Below, one piece after another: positions 43,801-51,437 of a stretch of 64,000 bases of DNA. The stretch is from CAZTQN01 sp964615765. Its GTDB lineage: Bacteria; Planctomycetota; Phycisphaerae; Phycisphaerales; UBA1924. The translations under genes and the position numbers were made by a program. The first letter of the stretch is position 1, and every line of letters starts with the position of its first letter. Under the pieces are notes generated by a model. It was not told the origin of the DNA, made no database searches, and saw only the letters and a program-made list of their open reading frames with translations. The stretch is taken from assembly GCA_964615765.1 (NCBI GenBank), contig CAZTQN010000009.1, forward strand, positions 1-64,000. The letters are read 5' to 3'.

Positions 43801-44873
43801 CAAGGGCCGGCAACCGCGGGCCCGCGACACCGGTTGCGGGCCTGCGCTTCGCGCTCCGCACGCCCGCCCCGCCCACCGGGGCCGCCATCGCCGCGATCGA
43901 ACTCACCGGCCCGCTCGACGCGTTCTTCGCGAGCGCCGGCCTCGCGCCCGTGCTTCCCGGGCAGGCCCGGCGCCGGGTGTGGGCCGATGTCGACGACCTG
44001 GTCGTCGCCGTGACCGGGCCGGAGCACGCGATCCTGTTCCCGCACGCCGGGCCCGCGGTGCTGGCCCGCGTGCTGGCGGCCCTCCGCGCGCTCGGGGCCG
44101 CGCCGTCGGACCAGCCGCCCGTGCCGCTGCACGCGGCCGCCGCAATGCACTCCGTGCATCCCGCGCTGCGGCACTGGGACCGCGCCCTGGCCCGCATCGC
44201 CAGCCCGATGGGCGTCGACCTGCTGCTCGATCAGCCGCGGCGGTGGGCGAGCGTCCGCAGCGAGCGCGACATTCTGCCCGCACCCATGGCCCGCGTGCTC
44301 GATCGCCTGATCGATCCGCCGCTGGTGGTGGCGCTCGGCGCGCCGAACATCGGCAAGAGCAGCCTGCTCAACGCGCTCGCCGGGCGCGACGTGGCGCTCG
44401 TGGCGGACATGCCCGGCACGACGCGTGACCACGTGGGCGTGACGCTCAACCTCGCCGGGCTGGTCGTGCGCTATGCGGACCTGCCGGGCGTCGGGTTCGC
44501 GGGACCAGCGCCGATCGTCCCGAGCGACCCGATCGACGCCGCGGCTCAGCACACCGCCCTCGCCCGCGCCCGCGAAGCCGACCTGATCCTGCTGTGCACC
44601 GACCCGTCCCACCCCCCACCGCCGCCGCCCGCCCACAGCCACGCCGCGACGCTCACCGTGGGCCTGCGGGCCGATCTGGGCTCGGCCGGCCAGCGCCCGG
44701 ACTGGCCCGGCCCGGGCGGTGCGGTCGATATCGCCACCAGCGTCCGAGAACAGCGCGGGCTGGAGGCGCTGGCGGCTCGAATCCGCGACACGCTGGTCCC
44801 GCCCGAGATCCTGGCCGACCCCCGGGCGTGGGCCGTCGGCGATCCGGGGGAGAGCCCCGCCGCCCGCGCATAG
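43797..44873 (+). CDS. MnmE/TrmE-like GTPase lacking G4 and C-terminal motif
   Basis: 358 residues from GTG 43797, overlapping coaX. The P-loop GAPNIGKSS is at 181-189, G2 GTTRD at 207-211 and G3 DLPG at 228-231. In the place of the NKxD guanine-specificity motif it has GLRADL (289-294), and the C-terminal C-x-G-K used by MnmE for tRNA modification is absent. The N-terminal 150 residues are shorter than the folate-binding domain. MnmE modifies wobble U34 of tRNA; this protein probably has another or lost function. It follows coaX directly. Confidence 0.75.
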   Translation: MTRAGNRGPATPVAGLRFALRTPAPPTGAAIAAIELTGPLDAFFASAGLAPVLPGQARRRVWADVDDLVVAVTGPEHAILFPHAGPAVLARVLAALRALGAAPSDQPPVPLHAAAAMHSVHPALRHWDRALARIASPMGVDLLLDQPRRWASVRSERDILPAPMARVLDRLIDPPLVVALGAPNIGKSSLLNALAGRDVALVADMPGTTRDHVGVTLNLAGLVVRYADLPGVGFAGPAPIVPSDPIDAAAQHTALARAREADLILLCTDPSHPPPPPPAHSHAATLTVGLRADLGSAGQRPDWPGPGGAVDIATSVREQRGLEALAARIRDTLVPPEILADPRAWAVGDPGESPAARA

Positions 44874-44921
44874 ACTTTCCGCTTGGCCGATCGCGGCCGG
44901 GACCACGCACGAGGAACACCG

Positions 44922-45944
44922 ATGGCTCTGGAAGAACGTCAGAAGAAGATCGTCGAGGGCGCTGGTCGTGAAGAAGCGCGCCTCAACACCGAGTTCATCG
45001 ACCTGCTCCGCAAGTGGTACCCGCTGGTTCTTGGCCTGATCGCCGTGACCGCCGGGGGCGTCGCGGCGTGGACCCACTACAAGCGCCACAACGCCGCCAA
45101 GCAGGACGCCGCCTGGGCCGAGTTCGACGCCGCCATGGTCGCCGGCAAGCCAGAGAACCTCGTCGCCGTCGCCAACGACTTCTCCGACCGCACCCCCGCG
45201 ATCACCGCCAAGCTCACCGCGGCGGACATCCGCCTCGACGCCTTCCGCACCGCGCTGCCCCCGGGCATCCGCATGGACCCGATGGGCAACCTGCCCGAAG
45301 GCGCCACGCTGCTCACCGAAGACCAGCGCAAGGCCGAGCTCGACCAGGCCGAGGCCCTGTACCGCGAAGCCCTCCGCCAGGCCGACGGCTCCTCCACCGG
45401 CGTGCGCCTGCTGGCCATCAACGCCCGCATGGGCCTGGCCGCGGTCGCCGAATCTCGCGGCCAGCTCGACGGCGCGCGGGAGCAGTACACCAAGGTCGGC
45501 GAGGACGCCAAGGCCATCGGCTTCAGCGGTCTCGAGCGGCTGGCCAAGGCCCGCCTCGATTCGCTGTCCAAGCTCGAAAAGTCGCCGCGTTTGTACGCCG
45601 AGGGCGAACTGCACGCCAGCGTCAAGCCCGTCGAAGCCCCGATGACCACGCCGATGACGAACATCCAGGCGCGGGACGCGCAGGGCAACCCGATCGAGCT
45701 GCCCGGGCAAGGCCCGCAGGGCGGGACGATGATGCGGATGGAAATGCGAGACGGGAAGCTCGTGCCGGTGGGCGACGTCCCGCCGGGCGTGATCCCGCTC
45801 CCGCCGGGCACGATGCCGCAGACCGCGCCCACTCCCGCGCCCACCCCCGCTCCGGCCCCGGCCCCCGCCGCGACGCCGAGCACCGAGCCCGCCCCGGCCA
45901 CGCCGCCCGCGCAGCCGGCGCCGACCGAGCCCGGCAAGCCGTAA
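44922..45944 (+). CDS. membrane-anchored tetratricopeptide-type protein (YfgM-like), function unknown
   Basis: 340 residues. A short cytosolic N-terminus, one helix at about 34-52 (PLVLGLIAVTAGGVAAW), then a helical part with AEFDAAMVAGKPENLVAVAN and LLAINARMGLAAVAESRGQL typical of TPR hairpins, and a Pro/Ala-rich tail with PTPAPTPAPAP. The layout resembles YfgM/TPR_21 proteins, which sit beside the secretion and chaperone machinery, but residue identity is low. Start ATG 44922, GAGG upstream. It follows the MnmE-like gene and precedes an RluA synthase. Confidence 0.7.
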   Translation: MALEERQKKIVEGAGREEARLNTEFIDLLRKWYPLVLGLIAVTAGGVAAWTHYKRHNAAKQDAAWAEFDAAMVAGKPENLVAVANDFSDRTPAITAKLTAADIRLDAFRTALPPGIRMDPMGNLPEGATLLTEDQRKAELDQAEALYREALRQADGSSTGVRLLAINARMGLAAVAESRGQLDGAREQYTKVGEDAKAIGFSGLERLAKARLDSLSKLEKSPRLYAEGELHASVKPVEAPMTTPMTNIQARDAQGNPIELPGQGPQGGTMMRMEMRDGKLVPVGDVPPGVIPLPPGTMPQTAPTPAPTPAPAPAPAATPSTEPAPATPPAQPAPTEPGKP

Positions 45945-45979
45945 CGCACCGAGTGATTCCGCGACCGGCCCCGGCCCGC

Positions 45980-47326
45980 ATGACCGCGTCCGACGAATCT
46001 CACCCCGGGTCGCGCAAGCCCAGCCGCTCGGGCGCCGACACGCAGCGCTCCAGCCCGCTCGTCGGGCCGGGCGGGAAGCTCGATGCGCGGGCCCTGCGTT
46101 CGGCGATGGGGCTGGGCGCGACCGACCCGGCCGCTGTGCCTTCAACTGAACTCCCCGCCGACGCGCCGCTGGCCCGGGCCCGCACCGTCGAGGGCGAGGA
46201 CACCATCGCCCCGGCCGCCACCGCCGACGACGACGCCCCCAACCGCGTCGTCTTCGTCCTGCAGCGCGACCTGCAGAAGCGCCTCGACAAGTACCTCACC
46301 GACCGCATCCCCTTCATGAGCCGCACGCAGCTGCAGCGCCTCATCGACGAGGGCGGCGTGCTGGTCAACGGTCGGGCCCCCAAGTCCAGCACCAAACTCC
46401 GCATCGACGACCGCGTCGAGGTCTTCGTCCCGCCGCCCCCGCCCACGGACGTTCCGCCGCAAGATATCCCGCTCAACGTCCTCTACGAGGACCAGCACCT
46501 CATCGTCCTCAACAAGCAGCCGGACATCATCGTGCACCCCGCGCGGAGCGAACTCTCCGGCACGCTTATCAACGCCCTGGCCTTCCACTTCCAGCACCGC
46601 AGCAGCACCGGCGGCGCCCTCTCCGGCGTCGGCAAGGAGTTCGCCCGCCCCGGCGTCGTGCACCGCCTGGACCGCAACACCTCCGGGTGCATCGTCTTCG
46701 CCAAGACCGACGAGGCCCACTGGCAACTCGGCCGCCAGTTCGAACTCCGCACCGTCGACAAGCGCTACCTCGCCATCACTCACGGCGAGGTCACGCCCGA
46801 CGTCGACGTCATCGACCTGCCCATCGGCCCGCACCCCTCTCGCGAGAAGGGCTACCGCGAGAAGTACGTCGTCCGCTACGACTACCTCGGCAAGCCCAGC
46901 GTCACCATCGCCCGCGTCCGCGGCGTCTTCCGCCGACCGGATACGGACCCCGCCGCCGCGATCTCCTTGGTTGAGCTCGAACTCAAGACCGGGCGCACGC
47001 ACCAGATCCGCGTGCACCTCTCGCATGGCGGGCACCCCATCGTCGCCGACGACATGTACGGCGGGCGCTTCCTCCACCCCGCCGACCTCGGCCCGCCCGG
47101 CGCTCCGCCCGCCTATGCGCCCGAATCGCCGATCCTCAGCCGCGTCGCGCTGCACGCCGCGACCCTCGGGTTCCAGCACCCGATCAGCAAAGAGCCGCTC
47201 CGGTTCACGGCCCCGTTCCCGGCGGATCTTCGCGCCATGCTCGACGCGGCCCGCCAGATGGACCCAGCCGCGGCGCCGCGCACGCCGCCCGGCGCGACGG
47301 TTGACCTATCAACAATCTGGACCTGA
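45980..47326 (+). CDS. RluA-family pseudouridine synthase with S4 domain
   Basis: 448 residues. A disordered N-terminus (1-90), an S4 RNA-binding domain at about 94-150 (RLDKYLTDRIPFMSRTQLQR), and the pseudouridine synthase domain with catalytic Asp231 in HRLDRNTSG, LIVLNKQPDIIVHP, and LKTGRTHQIRVHLSHGGHP. It isomerises uridine in ribosomal RNA; the RluC/RluD class makes 23S changes. The Asn in HRLDRNTSG where the family often has Asp or Glu is tolerated. Start ATG 45980; the longer frame upstream overlaps the previous gene. Confidence 0.9.
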   Translation: MTASDESHPGSRKPSRSGADTQRSSPLVGPGGKLDARALRSAMGLGATDPAAVPSTELPADAPLARARTVEGEDTIAPAATADDDAPNRVVFVLQRDLQKRLDKYLTDRIPFMSRTQLQRLIDEGGVLVNGRAPKSSTKLRIDDRVEVFVPPPPPTDVPPQDIPLNVLYEDQHLIVLNKQPDIIVHPARSELSGTLINALAFHFQHRSSTGGALSGVGKEFARPGVVHRLDRNTSGCIVFAKTDEAHWQLGRQFELRTVDKRYLAITHGEVTPDVDVIDLPIGPHPSREKGYREKYVVRYDYLGKPSVTIARVRGVFRRPDTDPAAAISLVELELKTGRTHQIRVHLSHGGHPIVADDMYGGRFLHPADLGPPGAPPAYAPESPILSRVALHAATLGFQHPISKEPLRFTAPFPADLRAMLDAARQMDPAAAPRTPPGATVDLSTIWT

Positions 47327-47357
47327 CCACCCGCGTCCCCCACCGCCCCGCCCGACC

Positions 47358-47394
47358 AAAAAAGACATGGGCCGCCCGGGGGAGCGGGCGGCCC
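47358..47394 (-). terminator. rho-independent terminator of the FHA gene
   Basis: A 10-bp stem GGGCCGCCCG / CGGGCGGCCC is followed, read on the minus strand, by ATGTCTTTTTT. It lies 130 bp beyond the FHA stop codon and 32 bp past the convergent RluA stop. Confidence 0.75.
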
Positions 47395-47524
47395 TGTGAA
47401 GGTTCGATGAGCGGATGTCTCTCTCTCGCCCACCTACATCGCAAGTATACACGAAGCCTCGCGGCGTGCCGCAATTCTCCACACCGGCACGCCGCTGATC
47501 ACCGTTCCGCCCCGGCCAGGCCGG

Positions 47525-48178
47525 TTATTTCTTGCCCGGCGGCTTGCCCGGAGCGGGCTTGGCGCCCCCCGGCTTGGGCGGGGGCGGGTCGTCGTCGTCC
47601 GGCAGGTCGATGTCAAAGTCGCTCTCGCTCAGGTCGGCCAGCAGCGACTCGAACGACTCTTCGCCCTTGGGCTTGCCGGCCGGGGCGGGCTTGCTCGCCG
47701 GGGCCGGGCTCGGGCCCGCCGCGGGCTTGGCGACGGCCCCGCCGCCCGCGCCCGCCGGGGATCCACCGCTCGGCTTGGCGCCGGACCACGTCGGCACCCC
47801 GTCGCTCACCGGGCCGCTGGGCGCTTCGCCCGGCGACACCGCGCCGTTGGCGTACGCGATGATCGGGTCGACCGCCTTGGGGTGCCCGTCGATCCGCACC
47901 ACGAACACCACCGCCCCGACCGCGAGCAGATCCCCCGGGACCAGTTCCCGCGGCTTGGAGACGCGCTCCTTGTTCACGAACGTCCCGTTGGAACTCTTGA
48001 GGTCACGCACGATCAGCTCGTCGTCGTCCTCGATGAGTTCGCAGTGATGCCGCGATACCGCCGGACTCGGGATCCGCAGTTTGCAGTCCTCCGCCCGACC
48101 GATCGTGATCGGCAGGCGCATCGGCGGCAGTTCTTTGACCTGCCCGTCCCCCGTCACCATCGTCAGCGTCAGTTGCAC
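47525..48178 (-). CDS. FHA-domain protein with disordered tail
   Basis: 217 residues from GTG 48178. FHA domain about 22-95: ITIGRAEDCKLRIPSPAVSR, HHCEL, RDLKSSNGTFVN (the phosphothreonine-binding loop SRHH plus SSNGT) and PGDLLAVGAVVF. The rest is Pro/Gly/Ala-rich with an acidic cluster ESDFDIDLPDDDD. FHA domains bind phosphothreonine and so read out Ser/Thr kinases, of which one is at 17.8 kb. It is divergent from hemW. Confidence 0.87.
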   Translation of the reverse strand: MQLTLTMVTGDGQVKELPPMRLPITIGRAEDCKLRIPSPAVSRHHCELIEDDDELIVRDLKSSNGTFVNKERVSKPRELVPGDLLAVGAVVFVVRIDGHPKAVDPIIAYANGAVSPGEAPSGPVSDGVPTWSGAKPSGGSPAGAGGGAVAKPAAGPSPAPASKPAPAGKPKGEESFESLLADLSESDFDIDLPDDDDPPPPKPGGAKPAPGKPPGKK

Positions 48179-48189
48179 TGGGCGTTACC

Positions 48190-48272
48190 CTTTCGAACAA
48201 GCCCCTCCGAACAAGCCCTTCCGAACAAGCCCTTCCGAACAAGCCCTTCCGAACAAGCCCTTCCGAACAAGC
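48190..48272. repeat. 13-bp tandem repeat (CCTTCCGAACAAG)
   Basis: About six 13-bp units in the spacer between the FHA and hemW genes, on both strands just upstream of their starts. The unit is not a multiple of three, so copy changes would shift any reading frame through it. Confidence 0.88.
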
Positions 48273-48308
48273 TTTCCCCGCCGAGCGTTCACACACCCAG
48301 CCAAGCCC

Positions 48309-49631
48309 GTGTCCGTCCCGCTCCCACAGTTCCCCAGTGTACCGCCCGCACGCCCGCCCCGGCACGCGGGGGTCGCCCTGCGCTCCCCCCAGGCCCACCC
48401 CCCCATCTCCGCGCTCTACATCCACACCCCCTTCTGCTCGCACAAGTGCCATTACTGCGACTTCTACTCCTTCGTCGACCAGCGCGACCAGCAGCCCGCC
48501 TTCCTCGACCGCCTCACGCGCGAGCTCGTCGCCCTCGCCCCCCACGCCGGGCCCATCCGCACCATCTTCATCGGCGGCGGCACGCCCAGCCTGCTCGCCC
48601 TGCCCCTGTGGGAACGCCTGCTCGACACCCTGCACACGCACTTTGACCTCGCGCCCGTGCTGCGTCAATCGGCCCAATCCGGCCCGCGTGCGCGCACGCC
48701 CGCCGCCGAGTTCACCGTCGAGTGCAACCCCGAGACCACCACGCGCGAACTGTGCCACCTGCTCGCCGCCCGCGGCGTGACGCGCGTCAGCGTCGGGGCC
48801 CAGTCCTTCAACCCCACACACCTCAAAACCCTCGAGCGCTGGCACGACCCCGACAACGTCGCGCGAGCGCTCGAGCACGCCGCCGCCGCCGGCATCACGC
48901 GCCGGTCCATCGACCTCATCTTCGCGATCCCCGGGCAGAGCGTCGCCGACTGGAACGCCGACCTGGACCGCGCGCTCAACCTCAACCTCTCACACCTGTC
49001 CTGCTACAACCTCACGTACGAGCCCAACACCGCGATGACGCGCCGCCTCGAACTCGGCGCGTTCACGCCCGTTGACGACGACACCGAAGCCGAGATGTTC
49101 ACGCTCACGCACCACCGCCTCGCCGCGGCGGGCCTGCGTCGATACGAAGTCAGTAACTTCGCCGCCCCCGGTCAGGAGAGCCTGCACAACCTCGCGTACT
49201 GGCGCCAAGAGCAATGGCTCGCCGCCGGCCCGAGCGCCAGCGGGCACGTCTACGCCCAGCCCGACCCCAACGCCCCGCGGGCCGGCAGTTTCCGCTTCAA
49301 GAACGTGCCGCGCCTGGGCGACTATCTCGCCGACGACGGCGACGGCACGAACCTTTCGCCGATCGTCGACCTGGAAACGCCCGACCCGCTGCGCCTGGCG
49401 CGTGAGCGCGTGATGATGGGCCTGCGTCTTGCTGAAGGGCTGAGCGCCGGCGCGCTGCTGGCGGATCTGGACGCGGTTTCGCCGAACGCCGCAACGGCCC
49501 TGCTCGCCGCCGCGGAGCGTGTGCGCGATCGCGGTCACCTCGTCCTCTCCGCCGAGCGCTGGACACTGACGGACGCGGGCTTTCTGCTGGCCGACGGCAT
49601 CGCAAGCGAACTCATGCACGCGATCGCGTGA
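48309..49631 (+). CDS. hemW: HemW, radical-SAM heme chaperone
   Basis: 440 residues from GTG 48309. Radical SAM cluster motif C43-x3-C47-x2-C50 in TPFCSHKCHYCDFYS; IFIGGGTPS, ECNPETTT, GVTRVSVGAQSFN and SIDLIFAIPGQS, as in HemW. It lacks the residues of true coproporphyrinogen dehydrogenase and is a heme-binding, heme-delivering protein. The frame continues upstream through the 13-bp repeat, so the start could be later, but GTG 48309 is the first sound candidate. Convergent with the second RluA gene (12 bp between stops). Confidence 0.88.
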   Translation: MSVPLPQFPSVPPARPPRHAGVALRSPQAHPPISALYIHTPFCSHKCHYCDFYSFVDQRDQQPAFLDRLTRELVALAPHAGPIRTIFIGGGTPSLLALPLWERLLDTLHTHFDLAPVLRQSAQSGPRARTPAAEFTVECNPETTTRELCHLLAARGVTRVSVGAQSFNPTHLKTLERWHDPDNVARALEHAAAAGITRRSIDLIFAIPGQSVADWNADLDRALNLNLSHLSCYNLTYEPNTAMTRRLELGAFTPVDDDTEAEMFTLTHHRLAAAGLRRYEVSNFAAPGQESLHNLAYWRQEQWLAAGPSASGHVYAQPDPNAPRAGSFRFKNVPRLGDYLADDGDGTNLSPIVDLETPDPLRLARERVMMGLRLAEGLSAGALLADLDAVSPNAATALLAAAERVRDRGHLVLSAERWTLTDAGFLLADGIASELMHAIA

Positions 49632-49643
49632 GTACCGCCGCGA

Positions 49644-50432
49644 TCACTCATCCGCGTCGTCGCCCGCGTCCGTGTCCGCCGGTGCAGCGACGTCCGAACC
49701 AACGCGCAGGCCCAGCCGGTTGAGCAGTTTCTTCATCTCCCGCGGCATGGGGCTGGAGACGTCGATGGTCGCCCCTGTAACAGGGTGCGCGATGACCAGC
49801 CGGTGCGCGTGCAGCATCAAGCGCGCCGCCGCCCCGCGCACGCGCCGCGGGCCGTAGAACTCGTCGCCCAGCACGGCGCACCCGATGGCGTCCATGTGCA
49901 CGCGGACCTGGTGCAGGCGCCCCGTCACCGGGCGGGCCTCGATCAGCGACGCGACCTCGTTGGCCGCTACGAGGCGATACGCCGTCACCGCCGGTTTGCC
50001 GACGCGCGCGATGTGGGCCGTCTTGGGCTTGGCCCGCCCCGTCTGCGAGCCCAGGGACGTCTCGACGATCGCCGCCTTGATCACGCCCGTCGGCTGTTTC
50101 GGCACGCGGTCGCAGATCGCCCAGTAGAACTTCTTGACCGTGCGGGCCGCGAACTGCTCCCGCAGCGCGTCGTACGCCGAGGGCGTCAGCGCGACGGCGA
50201 GGAGCCCGCTGGTCTCGCGGTCCAGCCGGTGCACCAGCCCGAAATCCCGCGCGCGCCCGACGTTCTGCAGCTTGTTCCCGTAGGTCGCGAACAGCGCGTT
50301 GAGCAGCGTGTCGTCCGCGTGCCCGCGCCCGGGCTGCGTGGGGACGCGCGAGGGCTTCTCCACCACGAGCACGTGCTCGTCCTCGTGGTGCACGCGATAC
50401 TTGATGACGGTGTTGGGCGTGATGGAAAGCAT
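49644..50432 (-). CDS. RluA-family pseudouridine synthase without S4 domain
   Basis: 262 residues from ATG 50432. Synthase domain only: VLVVEKPSRVPTQPG, catalytic Asp71 in LVHRLDRETSG, the ADxxxE-type region replaced by KKFYWAICDRVP, and RPVTGRLHQVRVHMDAIGC. It makes pseudouridine in RNA; RluA-type enzymes without S4 act on rRNA or tRNA. Convergent with hemW; 36 bp downstream of pgl on the same strand. Confidence 0.88.
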   Translation of the reverse strand: MLSITPNTVIKYRVHHEDEHVLVVEKPSRVPTQPGRGHADDTLLNALFATYGNKLQNVGRARDFGLVHRLDRETSGLLAVALTPSAYDALREQFAARTVKKFYWAICDRVPKQPTGVIKAAIVETSLGSQTGRAKPKTAHIARVGKPAVTAYRLVAANEVASLIEARPVTGRLHQVRVHMDAIGCAVLGDEFYGPRRVRGAAARLMLHAHRLVIAHPVTGATIDVSSPMPREMKKLLNRLGLRVGSDVAAPADTDAGDDADE

Positions 50433-50467
50433 GCGGGTGGGATCGGGTCCTCCGGCGGGCGCCGGCG

Positions 50468-51355
50468 TTACCCGCGAGATTCCGGCGCCTCCGGGCAGGC
50501 GTCGTCGTCGATGTACCAGCGAAGATCGCCGGCCAGCGGACGAACCCCCAGGATCGGCAGCCGATCGATCGCCGACGCCGGCGGCATGCCGCCCCCGGAC
50601 GCCCCGACCGCGCGCGTCGCCGCGGCGACCTGCGCCAGCATCGCCCGCTTGCCCTTCCCCGTCACCAGCACCGCGATGAACCGCGACGCGTTGATGAACG
50701 GGAGCATCATCGTCACGCGTTCCGGCGGCGTCACTTCCGGCCCGCGGTTGATCCGCACCAGCGGCACGCCCGCGCTCCCGCCGCCGCCATCGCCCCCGGC
50801 GAACATCGGCGCCGCGAGGCACTCCCGCAGAGCCGCCGACCCGGGGAACAGCGAGGCCGTGTGCCCGTCGGACCCCATGCCCAGAAGGACCAGGTCGAGC
50901 CGATCATGCCCGCGCTCGCGCCAGCCCAGCGTCTCGCGGAGCGTGCGCTCGTACTGCGCGTCGGCGTCGTCGGCCGTGGCGTACATGGGGTGCACCTGCT
51001 CGCGCGGGATGCCCGAGTGATCAACGATGATCTCGGAGATCATCTTGTAGTTGCTGCGCTCGTCGTCGAACCCGACGCGGCGTTCGTCAACGATCCACAG
51101 GTGCGTCCGGTTCCAGGGCAGGTCGCGGTACCGCGGGTCGATCATCAGCCGCGTGTACAGCGCCACAGGCGTGCTCCCGCCGGAGAGCGCCAGGTGAAAA
51201 TCCCCGAACGCGCGGACGCAGTTGTGCGCGTGCATCACCATGTCGAAGGCGAGGGCGTCGATGGCGGCGTCGGCGTCCTCGCGCAGGACGACAGCCCCGG
51301 GCAGCGTCGGGGGGGTGGGGCGGGGTTCGAGGGGCAGCGGCTCGAGTTCGCTCAT
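50468..51355 (-). CDS. pgl: 6-phosphogluconolactonase
   Basis: 295 residues. Hydrolyses 6-phosphogluconolactone in the oxidative pentose-phosphate branch. Glucosamine-isomerase fold: FHLALSGGSTPVALYTRL, WIVDERRVGFDDERSN, LVLLGMGSDGHTASLFPG (the His catalytic region) and VTMMLPFINASRFIAVL. Start ATG 51355. The zwf gene lies 6 kb upstream on the same strand, separated by two secreted-protein genes. Confidence 0.92.
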   Translation of the reverse strand: MSELEPLPLEPRPTPPTLPGAVVLREDADAAIDALAFDMVMHAHNCVRAFGDFHLALSGGSTPVALYTRLMIDPRYRDLPWNRTHLWIVDERRVGFDDERSNYKMISEIIVDHSGIPREQVHPMYATADDADAQYERTLRETLGWRERGHDRLDLVLLGMGSDGHTASLFPGSAALRECLAAPMFAGGDGGGGSAGVPLVRINRGPEVTPPERVTMMLPFINASRFIAVLVTGKGKRAMLAQVAAATRAVGASGGGMPPASAIDRLPILGVRPLAGDLRWYIDDDACPEAPESRG

Positions 51356-51437
51356 CGGGGCGATTGTCCGCCCGCCGCGGGCCGCGGGCCAGCCCCGAGG
51401 GGCATCAACCCGCGCCCGCACCTACCCGGGCGAACGC

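Noticed and set aside
43797..44873. Calling the GTPase mnmE
   Set aside because: G4 motif and the C-terminal C-x-G-K are absent, so the symbol would mislead.
48190..48272. Possible CRISPR array from the regular 13-bp repeats
   Set aside because: The units are directly adjacent with no spacers; it is a simple tandem repeat. No cas gene is near.
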